NCBI GenBank assembly: GCA_016872645.1
Contig: VGZH01000036.1
Span: forward strand, 1 to 52,812
From: Planctomycetota bacterium
Lineage (GTDB): Bacteria > Planctomycetota > Planctomycetia > Planctomycetales > Planctomycetaceae
Length of the DNA stretch: 52,812 nt
Direction: 5' to 3'
The notes beneath the pieces were generated by a model that did no database searches, had not been told where the DNA came from, and saw only the letters and a program-made list of their open reading frames with translations. This document shows positions 44,315-51,979 of the stretch, one piece after another. Positions within the stretch are counted from its first letter, which is position 1. Every line of letters begins with the position of its first letter. Made by a program: the position numbers and the translations under genes.

Positions 44315-44362
44315 TCCCTATACTTAGCCCGTTTGAAACCCCAAGCCCCACGGAGTTGCCTC

Positions 44363-45313
44363 ATGGATTTGCTCAGCACTTTGCCCGGTTCGTTGATGGA
44401 AGGATTCTTTCCCGCCGGCTGGGACTTGGCCAAAATTGACAAATGCGTCGACGACAACCCGGCGAACATCACCGTTCGGCAGAAGACCTGGCACCGCCTG
44501 TTTGAACCGATCCCGTGCGCGAGTATCGCCGATTTTGACATGATGCTGGGACACGAGATCGCGATGACGATCAAAAAAGCTCGCGACGCGAACGAAGAGG
44601 CGTTGCTGATCCTGCCTGTCGGCCCGATGGGGATGTATCGCTGGGCCGTCTATTTTCTGACTGAGTGGAATATCTCGTGCAGCCACGTTTACGGTTTCAA
44701 TATGGATGAGTGGTCCGACGCCGCAGGTAACACGTTGCCACCGGAGAATCCCGGTGCGTTTCAGTTCTCGATGGAGAAGGCGTTCTACGGACCGCTGGGA
44801 AAGCTGTCGCCACCGAAAAGCCAACGGTATTTCGCCACCAAGAAAATGCTGCCGACCTACGCTGCTCGGATCAAAGAACTCCGCGCGAATGGAGCTAAGC
44901 TGACGGTCATCTTCGGCATCGGCCGCGTCTGTCACATCGCCTTCTGGGAACCCCACTTCGCCTCGGAGTTCTCGTCGGAGGCCGAGTGGAAAAAACAGAC
45001 ACATCGCCTGGGAGCAAAGCTGCATCCGCTGACGGTCGAACAAAACGCGCTCACCAGTTTCAAGAGCCGCACGACGCTGGTTCCGGCCTACGCCAACACG
45101 ATCGGCCCCGGCCTGTTCCTCGGAGCCGACAAGATCATCGGCGGCGCGGATGGCTCGTTCGGGCGCGGAATGATGTGGCAAGGACTCAGCCTGTGGATGA
45201 CGCTGCGACATGCTCCAACCTCGTGGATTCCATCGACGTACATGCCAACGCAACCTGGCCGACTGTTTTTCCTGAAAGAAATCGCTGGCCCGCTCGTCGC
45301 CGACTGCAACTAG
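44363..45313 (+). CDS. NagB-like sugar-phosphate isomerase/deaminase with altered active site
   Basis: A 316-residue member of the glucosamine-6-phosphate deaminase/6-phosphogluconolactonase superfamily, longer than the 266 of E. coli NagB. The segment [10 protein letters not shown] holds Asp115, equal to NagB Asp72. The loop that reads GVGNDGHIAFNEP in NagB is [13 protein letters not shown] here: His191 and Glu196 match NagB His143 and Glu148, but Asp141, the base that opens the reaction, is Val189. The normal deamination is therefore doubtful, although relatives with this text may act on another substrate. CGGAG sits upstream of ATG 44363. The stop is followed by a hairpin. Confidence 0.85.
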   Translation: MDLLSTLPGSLMEGFFPAGWDLAKIDKCVDDNPANITVRQKTWHRLFEPIPCASIADFDMMLGHEIAMTIKKARDANEEALLILPVGPMGMYRWAVYFLTEWNISCSHVYGFNMDEWSDAAGNTLPPENPGAFQFSMEKAFYGPLGKLSPPKSQRYFATKKMLPTYAARIKELRANGAKLTVIFGIGRVCHIAFWEPHFASEFSSEAEWKKQTHRLGAKLHPLTVEQNALTSFKSRTTLVPAYANTIGPGLFLGADKIIGGADGSFGRGMMWQGLSLWMTLRHAPTSWIPSTYMPTQPGRLFFLKEIAGPLVADCN

Positions 45314-45316
45314 CTT

Positions 45317-45345
45317 TTGGAGTGCGGCGATTCATCGCCGCTTTG
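45317..45345. terminator. Terminator-like member of palindrome family A
   Basis: GCGGCGA and TCGCCGC (45324-45330, 45335-45341) pair around TTCA, within TTTGGAGTGCGGCGA-type flanks. The GGAGTGCGG opening and the GCTTTGG closing are shared with the palindromes in rnr and between gatC and gatA. It starts 4 bases after the NagB-like stop. Confidence 0.65.
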
Positions 45346-45389
45346 GATTCTCTTTACCTCCGACACCTTTTGAGTTGACATCGTCCTTA

Positions 45390-45448
45390 CCGCGACCGTC
45401 AGGGAGCGGCCTCAAGCCTCGACGTCGGCCGCACCTTAACGGTCGCGG
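45390..45448. repeat. Family K palindrome
   Basis: CCGCGACCGTCAGGGAGCGG with two more bases (45390-45411) is inverted in 45427-45448, which ends TTAACGGTCGCGG; 19 of 22 match, around 15 bases. It lies just ahead of the small gene at 45471 and could fold in its leader RNA. Confidence 0.7.
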
Positions 45449-45470
45449 CACGCAGAACTCAGGAGCCATC

Positions 45471-45791
45471 ATGGCCACATCACGCAACTACTCGCCGTAT
45501 CAAGAAAAAATCATCAAGCGGTTCTACGACAACCGCGACACGATCGACCAAACGCGGTTGAGCGATCTCGCCGCCGAGCTGTACCTCGCCGAAGGCAAGA
45601 AACGCGAGCGTCTGTGGAAGCAAGCGGGCGAAGTCATGGAACGGCTCGGCGTGCCGCAGTCGCGACTCGATCACGTCCTGAAATCCGCCGACCCCGCGAT
45701 CCTGGCCGAGGTCGTCCAAGACGTGCTCAACGGCCACATTCAGCCGCCGCCGAAGAAGAAGCCGGGAGAACGACCCGGCTCCGAAAAGTAA
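45471..45791 (+). CDS. Conserved-looking small protein, function unknown
   Basis: A 106-residue hydrophilic protein. It opens MATSRNYSPYQEKIIKRFYD, has alternating basic and acidic helices (LSDLAAELYLAEGKKRERLW, then VMERLGVPQSRLDHVLKSAD) and ends in a Lys/Pro-rich tail (PPPKKKPGERPGSEK). The frame runs from 45375, but AGGAG lies 7 bases before ATG 45471. I recognise no domain; similar short helical proteins occur in planctomycetes as I recall. Its stop codon directly abuts the convergent murG stop. Confidence 0.75.
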   Translation: MATSRNYSPYQEKIIKRFYDNRDTIDQTRLSDLAAELYLAEGKKRERLWKQAGEVMERLGVPQSRLDHVLKSADPAILAEVVQDVLNGHIQPPPKKKPGERPGSEK

Positions 45792-46946
45792 TCAGGCACG
45801 CAGAGTCGGGTCGCAAAGAACTCCCACCACCGCCCTGGCCGCCGCCGGTTGTGCGAGCGTTCGGAGGTTCTGGCGAAGACGTTTTCGTGACGAGGAATCT
45901 CTCAAGAGTTGGACGAGACCGCCTCGCAAAGAGTCAGCGACGGGCGAGGAGGGTTCGACGATAAGGGCAGCCGAGTGGTCGACAAACAGGCGCGCGTTGA
46001 GGCGCTGATGGTCGTGAGCCGAAGTCGGGAGCGGAACCAGGAGGGGCGGCAGACCCGCGCACGCGAGTTCGGCCAGCGTGGTGGCTCCCGCTCGCGAGAC
46101 GACGCAGGTCGCGCGGCGGTATTGCTCGGCCATGTCGCGAAAGAAGGGTTGCACGTCGGCCGGCAGCGACAACGCGGCATAACGCTGACGAATCGTCTCG
46201 AGATCAGCCGCTCCGGTTTGATGCACGATTTGCCAACCAGTGAGTTCGCTTTGCAAAGTCGCCAGCGCATCGAGAACCGCCGCGTTGAGCGACGCCGCCC
46301 CCTGGCTGCCGCCAAGAATCAGAAGCGTCGGCGTCTCCAAACCAGCCCGGCACGCAAGCGAGAGGTTCTCGGAATGATCAGTCGCTGGCGTGTCGGACTG
46401 GTTTGGTTCTCCCAACTTGGCGATCTCGGAGCGAATCGGGTTGCCGGTCACGACCGTCTTCACTCCGCGAGGCAATCCGTTTGCGGCTTGAGGCCACGGC
46501 AGGCAGACGACCTTCGCGAAACGACTCAACCAGCGAGTCGCTTTGCCGGGGACGACGTTTTGTTCCAACAACACAATCGGCACGCCCGCTCGCCATGCGG
46601 CGAGGACTGGCGGAACGCTGGCAAAGCCACCGAGTCCCACGACAACAGTTGGACGTTCGCGAGCCATGATCGCACGAGCCTTCCGATACGCTCGCCAATT
46701 GTTGAGCACCGATGCAACGATGCGGGTCGGACTCAGCGACGGTGAGACTGATGGCAGCGCGACATGCTCGAACCCTGCACCGCCGACGATGTCGACTTCG
46801 ATCGGCTTTTGCGACCCAATGAACAGCACGCGCGCATCCGGTTCGCGAGCAAGCAGTTCGCGCGCAACCGCGATGCCGGGAAACAAATGCCCGCCAGTGC
46901 CGCCGCCGGCAAAGACCACGCTCCGTCGTGTCGAGGCATTCGTCAT
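45792..46946 (-). CDS. murG: MurG: lipid II-forming N-acetylglucosaminyltransferase
   Basis: Adds GlcNAc to lipid I to make lipid II in peptidoglycan synthesis, on the cytoplasmic face of the membrane. The 384-residue protein has GGGTGGHLFPGIAVA near the start, VVGLGGFASVPPVLAA, LLEQNVVPGKATRWL, the second-domain LILGGSQGAASLN and the donor-binding SRAGATTLAEL. All catalytic glycines and the HxxP-like start fit MurG. Start ATG 46946; 46970 also in frame. Residues 182-202 lie on a family B palindrome in the linker between the two domains. No other mur or fts gene is adjacent, unlike the usual dcw cluster; this fits the scattered division genes of planctomycetes. Confidence 0.95.
   Translation of the reverse strand: MTNASTRRSVVFAGGGTGGHLFPGIAVARELLAREPDARVLFIGSQKPIEVDIVGGAGFEHVALPSVSPSLSPTRIVASVLNNWRAYRKARAIMARERPTVVVGLGGFASVPPVLAAWRAGVPIVLLEQNVVPGKATRWLSRFAKVVCLPWPQAANGLPRGVKTVVTGNPIRSEIAKLGEPNQSDTPATDHSENLSLACRAGLETPTLLILGGSQGAASLNAAVLDALATLQSELTGWQIVHQTGAADLETIRQRYAALSLPADVQPFFRDMAEQYRRATCVVSRAGATTLAELACAGLPPLLVPLPTSAHDHQRLNARLFVDHSAALIVEPSSPVADSLRGGLVQLLRDSSSRKRLRQNLRTLAQPAAARAVVGVLCDPTLRA
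46341..46402. repeat. Family B palindrome inside murG
   Basis: ACCAGCCCGGCACGCAAGCG plus A (46341-46361) and its inverse TCGCTGGCGTGTCGGACTGG plus T (46382-46402) match at 18 of 21, around 20 bases. The left arm resembles that at 39346. It codes for residues 182-202, between GNPIRSEIAK and LLILGGSQGA, a linker that varies in length in MurG proteins. Confidence 0.75.
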
Positions 46947-46979
46947 GTCGCTAATGTAATTGAGGCCCACCGCCGGTGG

Positions 46980-47045
46980 CCACGCTCGCCAAGAGCGTGG
47001 GGAGCGTGCCCGGTCCCGTCAGACCCACGCTCTTGGCGAGGGTGG
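46980..47045. repeat. Family G palindrome
   Basis: CCACGCTCGCCAAGAGCGTG plus GG (46980-47001) and CCCACGCTCTTGGCGAGGGT plus GG (47024-47045) are inverted at 21 of 22, around 22 bases. Each arm is itself nearly palindromic. It lies in the divergent gap between murG and the sulfatase gene. Confidence 0.8.
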
Positions 47046-47109
47046 TCAAGTGGCGTGTTTTAAAGCGACGACACTGGTCGTTGCAGTTCGAATTTGTTTG
47101 AGGTGTCGC

Positions 47110-48531
47110 ATGGCCAACTGCAAGTGGTTCGTGTTCGTTGCGTCGCTGCTGTTGTGGTCGAGCCTGTCGCTTGCGGCCGATGCCGCGCGGCCGAACATTC
47201 TTTTCATCGTCGCCGACGATCAGGCCGAGTGGGCGATGAGTTGCTCCGGGCATCCGGAGGCCAAGACGCCGAACATGGACCGCATCGCTCGCGAGGGGGT
47301 ACGGCTGACGAATTGCTTCACGCCGACGCCGGTCTGCAGCCCGTCGCGTGTCTCGATTCTCACCAGCCGCTACGGCACCGAGGTCGGGATTCTCGATTGG
47401 CTCAATCCCAACAAGGAGCCGGAACGAGGACTCGATCCGAAGACTCCCGCCTGGCCGAAGCTGCTCGCGGCGGCCGGATACCGCACGGGCCTGATCGGCA
47501 AGTGGCATCTTGGACTGACGGAGGAATTCCATCCGTCCGTCTTCGGCTATCAGCACTTCATGGGCTTTCGCGGCGGAGGCAACAGCCCGCGTAACCCAAG
47601 CTTGGAAATTGAGGGCAAGGTCCAGAAGGCTGAGGGGTTTATCGTCGATCTGTTAACGGACGATGCTCTCAAATTCTTGCTGCGCGAGCCGGGTCGCCCG
47701 TTCGCACTCTCGTTGCACTTTCGCGAACCGCACGCGCCGTATGCTCCGGTGCCGGAGAGCGAGCAGCAAGCGTTCGCGGGACTCGATCCGAATGTGCCGA
47801 ATCCGGACTTTCCGAAGCTCGATGTCGCGCGAGTCAAAAAACTGACACGCGAGTATCTCGCCAGTGTCGCGGCGATCGATCGCAACGTTGGTCGAGTGTT
47901 GGATGAGTTGGATCGGCTCAAACTGACCGACAATACGCTGGTGATCTTCACCAGCGACCATGGCTACAACATCGGCCATCACGGAATTCTGCACAAAGGG
48001 AACGCTGCTTGGATTCTGACCGGAAACCCTCCCGGCACAAAAAACGTCCCAGCCGCTCATCGGCCCAACATGTTCGACACGTCTCTGCGCGTCCCAGCCG
48101 TCATCCGCTGGCCAAAGTCGATTCCAGCCGGCCGAGTCGTCAGCCGCACGGTGACGCATCTCGATTGGTTTCCGACGCTGCTGGAGGCGACGGGGATCGC
48201 TCTCCCCATCGGAACTACGATTCGTGGACGCAGCGTCCTCAATTTGCTGCGAGGTGAGGGAGCATTCGATCGCTCCGACGATCTCTATACCGAGTTCAGC
48301 GTGCAACACACGATGCGGGCCGACATGCGCTGCTACCGCACCTCCGACTGGAAGCTCAAACGGGATTTCTTGAACACCGATCGCAACGAACTCTACGACC
48401 TCCGGAACGATCCCGGTGAGACGACAAACCTCGCGACATCTGACCGACCGGAAGCGAAAGCGGCGTTCGCGAAGCTGTCAAAACTCATCCAGCAGCAGAT
48501 GATTGAACTGGGTGATCCGATCAGACCGTAA
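47110..48531 (+). CDS. Secreted sulfatase
   Basis: Hydrolyses a sulfate ester, likely on a polysaccharide, outside the cytoplasm. The 473-residue protein starts with a signal peptide (MANCKWFVFVASLLLWSSLS). Metal ligands are in FIVADDQAE (32-40), the formylglycine motif is C76-S-P-S-R with the canonical Pro, GKWHLG follows, and FTSDHGYNIGHHG gives the second metal site. An arylsulfatase A-type layout. GAGGTG lies 4-9 bases before the ATG. Maturation needs a formylglycine-generating enzyme, not found here. The TAA stop lies in the left arm of a palindrome. Confidence 0.93.
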   Translation: MANCKWFVFVASLLLWSSLSLAADAARPNILFIVADDQAEWAMSCSGHPEAKTPNMDRIAREGVRLTNCFTPTPVCSPSRVSILTSRYGTEVGILDWLNPNKEPERGLDPKTPAWPKLLAAAGYRTGLIGKWHLGLTEEFHPSVFGYQHFMGFRGGGNSPRNPSLEIEGKVQKAEGFIVDLLTDDALKFLLREPGRPFALSLHFREPHAPYAPVPESEQQAFAGLDPNVPNPDFPKLDVARVKKLTREYLASVAAIDRNVGRVLDELDRLKLTDNTLVIFTSDHGYNIGHHGILHKGNAAWILTGNPPGTKNVPAAHRPNMFDTSLRVPAVIRWPKSIPAGRVVSRTVTHLDWFPTLLEATGIALPIGTTIRGRSVLNLLRGEGAFDRSDDLYTEFSVQHTMRADMRCYRTSDWKLKRDFLNTDRNELYDLRNDPGETTNLATSDRPEAKAAFAKLSKLIQQQMIELGDPIRP

Positions 48532-48611
48532 GGTGGGATCAGCGCAGCGCCGGTCCGCCAACTTGCTTCAACGATGATGGCCCGGCACCGAAGCCGCTGG
48601 TCCCACCTTAC
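48528..48611. repeat. Family I palindrome at the sulfatase stop codon
   Basis: GTAAGGTGGGATCAGCGCAG and flanks (48528-48555) pair with 48582-48611, which ends GGTCCCACCTTAC. The outer ten bases match perfectly. The TAA at 48529-48531 is the sulfatase stop. Likely doubles as a terminator. Confidence 0.8.
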
Positions 48612-48734
48612 AGGCTTGCACCCCTCAAAACCGCAGCCGTTCCCGGTCTTGCAAGTCGGTGGCGGCACAATATACTCCCGCCTCCCAAAGCAAACTGCAG
48701 GGCCGATTTTCGTGTCAAAAAAGGTGAGAGCGTC

Positions 48735-49001
48735 ATGACTTTGATGTGCGATATTTGCAAAAGAACCGCAGGCCGAGGCAATTCCAAGGTCGAACGCGGC
48801 AAGGCGAAATATCTCGGTGGCAACGGCCGCAAAACGACCGGTATCACTAAGCGACATTACTTCATCAATCTCCAGACCGTCCACATTGAGAGGCCAGGAG
48901 GCGGAGCAATGACCGCTCGCGTTTGCACCAAGTGCATTCGCAGCGGACTGATCCGTAAGAGTGTCAAACGGAAGCCGTTCACGCTGGCGGAAAACAACTA
49001 A
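48735..49001 (+). CDS. rpmB: 50S ribosomal protein bL28
   Basis: Large-subunit ribosomal protein. The 88-residue protein has the zinc-type N-terminal CDICKRTAG (CxxC), the RGNSKVERGKAKY and RHYFINLQTVHI core, and a second pair CTKCIRSG; together four Cys for one Zn. Length is a little above the 60-78 of most bL28 because of a longer middle loop (LGGNGRKTTGIT). AAAGGTGAG lies about 8 bases before the ATG. It is transcribed alone and ends at a strong terminator. Confidence 0.92.
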   Translation: MTLMCDICKRTAGRGNSKVERGKAKYLGGNGRKTTGITKRHYFINLQTVHIERPGGGAMTARVCTKCIRSGLIRKSVKRKPFTLAENN

Positions 49002-49029
49002 TCGACCAAGAGTCGATCTAGATTTACTC

Positions 49030-49057
49030 AAACCCGGCTTCTCAAGGAGCCGGGTTT
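49030..49057 (+). terminator. Rho-independent terminator of rpmB
   Basis: AAACCCGGCT (49030-49039) and AGCCGGGTTT (49048-49057) form a perfect 10-bp stem around TCTCAAGG and run straight into a T-stretch. It lies 28 bases past the rpmB stop. Confidence 0.9.
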
Positions 49058-49066
49058 TTCTGTTGA

Positions 49067-49129
49067 AGGATGGGTACTCTGCCCGTCCGCCGAATCGAAG
49101 ACACGGACGGGCAGGAGTGCCCATCCTAC
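49067..49129. repeat. Family E palindrome ahead of gatC
   Basis: AGGATGGGTACTCTGCCCGT plus CCG (49067-49089) and CGGACGGGCAGGAGTGCCCA plus TCCTAC (49104-49129) are inverted with one base inserted. The same sequence type lies between the WXG100-like and thyX genes. It ends 12 bases before the gatC start and would fold in its leader. Confidence 0.8.
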
Positions 49130-49141
49130 CGGAGCCGCCAC

Positions 49142-49441
49142 ATGGCCCAACCGCTCACCAAAGAGATTGTCACAAAAGTCGCGCACCTCGCGCGGCTGAA
49201 GCTGACGGACGGAGAACTCGACTTGTTCACGACGCAACTTGGCCAGGTGCTTGGCTACGTTGAGTTGCTCAATGAACTCGACACCTCCGCCGTCGAGCCG
49301 ATGGCGCACGTCGCTGACATCGCCAACGTCTTCCGTGACGATGAACTGCAGCCGTCACTGCCACGAACCGCCGCACTGTCGAACTCCCCGAAGACAGACG
49401 GCAAATATTTCATCGTCCCGCAGATTCTGGAAGAGGGGTAG
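49142..49441 (+). CDS. gatC: Asp-tRNA(Asn)/Glu-tRNA(Gln) amidotransferase subunit C
   Basis: Small subunit of GatCAB, which converts Glu-tRNA(Gln) and Asp-tRNA(Asn) to their amides. The 99-residue protein has the family start KEIVTKVAHLARLKLTDGE, the central LLNELDTSAVEPMAHV and the C-terminal RDDELQPSLPRTAALSNSPK, ending YFIVPQILE. Length is normal. The ATG at 49142 follows CCGGAGCCGCC, a fair ribosome binding site. gatA follows after a palindrome; gatB is not in the window. Confidence 0.95.
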   Translation: MAQPLTKEIVTKVAHLARLKLTDGELDLFTTQLGQVLGYVELLNELDTSAVEPMAHVADIANVFRDDELQPSLPRTAALSNSPKTDGKYFIVPQILEEG

Positions 49442-49447
49442 CACTTA

Positions 49448-49524
49448 GGGAGTGCGGTGTGTCAGCACCGCTTTAGTTCACTTTGGCCAAATCCTTCAAA
49501 GCGGTGCTGACACCCCGCGCTCCA
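49448..49524. repeat. Family A palindrome between gatC and gatA
   Basis: GGGAGTGCGGTGTGTCAGCA plus CCGCTTT (49448-49474) and AAAGCGGTGCTGACACCCCG plus CGCTCCA (49498-49524) are inverted at 24 of 27, around 23 bases. It shares GGTGTCAG, the GCGG pair and the CTTTGG edge with the palindrome inside rnr. It fills nearly the whole gap between two genes that are usually adjacent or overlapping. Confidence 0.9.
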
Positions 49525-49535
49525 AAGTTTGCATC

Positions 49536-50993
49536 ATGCCCGCACAACTTTCCTCGGCTGTTGACTTGATCGCGCAACTTAATCGCGGCGAGACAAGCTC
49601 CGTCGAATTGACCGAAGGCTGCCTGCAAACAATCGCCACGCAGGACCCGAACATCCGCGCATTCCTGTCGACGAATGCCGATGCTGCGATAGCTCAGGCC
49701 AAGGCGATCGACGAGAAACGCAAAGCCGGTCAGTCCGTCGGCAAGCTGGCCGGTTTGCCGATCGCGCTCAAAGACAACATGTGCGTCACCGGTGTGAAGA
49801 CGACCTGCGCCAGCCGCATCCTCGAAAACTTCGTCCCGCCGTATGACGCGGGAGTCGTCGAGAAACTCAAGGCCGCCGACGCGGTGCTGGTCGGCAAGAC
49901 GAACCTCGATGAGTTCGCGATGGGTTCTTCGACGGAGAACTCCGCTTTCCAAGTCACTCGCAATCCGTGGAACTTGGAGCACACTGTCGGCGGTTCCAGC
50001 GGTGGATCGGCAGCGGCCGTCGCCGCGCGGATGGTTCCGCTGTCGCTCGGTTCGGATACGGGCGGCTCGATTCGTCAGCCGGCGGGGTTCTGCGGAGTCG
50101 TCGGGATGAAGCCGACCTACGGCCGAGTTTCGCGGTACGGACTCGTGGCCTACGCGAGTTCGCTGGATCAGATTGGTCCGTTCGCGACCGATGTTGCCAG
50201 CGCGGCGTTACTGTTCGAAGTCATCTCCGGGCACGACCGCCGCGATTCGACCAGCGTCGATCGGCCGGTGCCGGCGTCTTCGCAAACCGTCGAACAACCG
50301 CTGACCGGACTGCGGGTCGGCATCGCTCGCGAACACTTCGCCGAGGGACTTGACCGCGAAGTCGAAGCGGCGATCCAGCATTCGCTCGATGTGTATCGTT
50401 CGCTCGGAGCGGAGATTGTCGAGCTGTCGCTGCCGCACTCAAAGTACGCCATCGCAACGTACTACTTGATCGCGGCCTCTGAAGCGTCGAGCAATCTGGC
50501 TCGGTTCGACGGCGTGCATTACGGGCATCGGGCGGCGAAGTTCGACAACCTGATCGACATGTACTCGGCCAGCCGCGGCGAGGGTTTTGGTCCGGAAGTG
50601 AAACGGCGCATCATGCTCGGCACATACGCCCTCTCGGCCGGCTATTACGACGCCTATTACTTGAAGGCGTTGAGGGTCCGCCGCCTGATCCGCAGCGACT
50701 TCGATGCCGCGTTCAAGCGTTGCGACGTCCTCGCCTCCCCCATTGCCTCGACCCCCGCATTCCGGCTGGGCGAGTTAGTCAACGATCCGCTGGCGATGTA
50801 CCTCTCGGACATCTACACGATCAGCGCGAACCTCGCCGGGATCCCCGGCCTGTCGCTGCCGTGCGGGCTCAGTTCCACTGGCCTCCCCATCGGCCTGCAA
50901 CTCCTCGCCGCCCCGTTCGAGGAAGAAAAACTCTTTCGCGCTGCACGGATGTTTGAACGAGCGACCGAATGGCATACGAAGAGGCCAAAGTAG
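49536..50993 (+). CDS. gatA: Asp-tRNA(Asn)/Glu-tRNA(Gln) amidotransferase subunit A
   Basis: Glutaminase subunit of GatCAB. The 485-residue protein has the amidase signature with the Ser-cisSer-Lys triad: Lys in [10 protein letters not shown], cis-Ser in [14 protein letters not shown] and nucleophile Ser in [19 protein letters not shown] and [13 protein letters not shown] are further GatA blocks. The frame is open 28 codons further upstream, but these codons are read from the palindrome; ATG 49536 ([12 protein letters not shown]) fits the family start. Convergent with the GNAT gene, with two bases between stops. Confidence 0.96.
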   Translation: MPAQLSSAVDLIAQLNRGETSSVELTEGCLQTIATQDPNIRAFLSTNADAAIAQAKAIDEKRKAGQSVGKLAGLPIALKDNMCVTGVKTTCASRILENFVPPYDAGVVEKLKAADAVLVGKTNLDEFAMGSSTENSAFQVTRNPWNLEHTVGGSSGGSAAAVAARMVPLSLGSDTGGSIRQPAGFCGVVGMKPTYGRVSRYGLVAYASSLDQIGPFATDVASAALLFEVISGHDRRDSTSVDRPVPASSQTVEQPLTGLRVGIAREHFAEGLDREVEAAIQHSLDVYRSLGAEIVELSLPHSKYAIATYYLIAASEASSNLARFDGVHYGHRAAKFDNLIDMYSASRGEGFGPEVKRRIMLGTYALSAGYYDAYYLKALRVRRLIRSDFDAAFKRCDVLASPIASTPAFRLGELVNDPLAMYLSDIYTISANLAGIPGLSLPCGLSSTGLPIGLQLLAAPFEEEKLFRAARMFERATEWHTKRPK

Positions 50994-50995
50994 CC

Positions 50996-51721
50996 TCACC
51001 CGCGTTGCTTGAGGATCGGACCGGTCAAATCGGCCAGGCGGGTTCTTTGTTGGCCGCTGCCATCGAAGTTGCTGGGTGCGAGCCACGCTTGAAACGCTTT
51101 GCGCAGAGCGGGCCATTCGCTGTCGATGGCGGCGTACCAGGCGGTGTCGCGGTTGCGATGCTTGTAGACCGTCGCTTGCCGGAAGATCCCCTCGAACGAC
51201 AAACCCAATCGTTGAGCGGCAGCTCGCGAGGGGGCGTTGAGCGCGTCGCATTTCCATTCGTAGCGGCGGTAGCCCAGCTCGAACGCACGCTGCATCAGCA
51301 AGAACATCGCTTCGGTCGCGGCCGGACGGCGCTGCAAGCGCGGCGAATAGTGAATGTGCCCGACCTCGATGGCCCCGCTGGCCGGAGCGATGCGGAGATA
51401 GCTCGCGACGCCGGCCGGAAGACCGTCGGCCAAGTCGATGATTGCGAAGAACTGCGGATCGTCACCGAGGCAGGTCGCCGTCATCCACTCGCGATAATTG
51501 GCCAGCGTGGGGAACGGGCCATAGGCCATGTAGGTCCAGCTCCGTCCCTCGACATCGGCGGCATTCGCGGCGAACAACGACTCGGCGTGCCGGTCGGGAT
51601 CGAGCGGTTCCAGCCGGCAGAAGCGTCCGCGCAGCGGCTCGCGCGGCGGATGGGGCGGCGCAGTCCAATTCGGCAACGAGACGCCAATCGGCTGGCCGAG
51701 GCTGTTGTTAGCTGTTTCCAT
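50996..51721 (-). CDS. GNAT acetyltransferase, RimJ/RimL type
   Basis: A 241-residue protein. The RimJ/RimL-like layout is seen in GRFCRLEPLDPDRHAESLF, ASYLRIAPASGAIEVGHIHY and the acetyl-CoA site LQRRPAATEAMFLLMQRAF, then YRRYEWKCDALNAPSRAAA with RLGLSFEGIFRQA. The family acetylates N-termini, amino acids or small molecules. The frame is open from 51919, but ATG 51721 (METANNSLGQP) is where the protein-like text begins. It is alone on the minus strand; a hairpin (51815-51866) and a short tract of repeat-like text lie upstream. Confidence 0.88.
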   Translation of the reverse strand: METANNSLGQPIGVSLPNWTAPPHPPREPLRGRFCRLEPLDPDRHAESLFAANAADVEGRSWTYMAYGPFPTLANYREWMTATCLGDDPQFFAIIDLADGLPAGVASYLRIAPASGAIEVGHIHYSPRLQRRPAATEAMFLLMQRAFELGYRRYEWKCDALNAPSRAAAQRLGLSFEGIFRQATVYKHRNRDTAWYAAIDSEWPALRKAFQAWLAPSNFDGSGQQRTRLADLTGPILKQRG

Positions 51722-51814
51722 ATTGGGGCCTTTATGGTCCAAGATTTTACCACCAAGGCACGAAGAGGAGTCGCGGGGGGCGACGCGGGCGGGAGGCGCG
51801 TCGTGCTGGAAAAC

Positions 51815-51866
51815 AAAAAACCGCACCGGCCCAAAAATGGAGGGGGGTGCGGTCGGTGTGGTTTTT
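51815..51866. terminator. Hairpin with A- and T-runs
   Basis: AAAAAACCGCACCG (51815-51828) and CGGTGTGGTTTTT (51854-51866) pair with one G-T wobble, around G-rich spacer DNA. It lies between the leftward surface protein and the GNAT gene, also leftward, and may end the former's transcript. Confidence 0.5.
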
Positions 51867-51979
51867 CCGAAGTTCGTCGAGCCACACGGCAATCGGCCGA
51901 GAGACCTCGTGCGGAGCACACACGGTTGGAACCGCGATTCTCAGCACGAAGTGATTCTCATCCGATGAATGTGGCAGAA

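Noticed and set aside
49452-49535. 28 extra N-terminal codons of gatA
   Set aside because: They are read from the family A palindrome and do not match the GatA start; ATG 49536 does.
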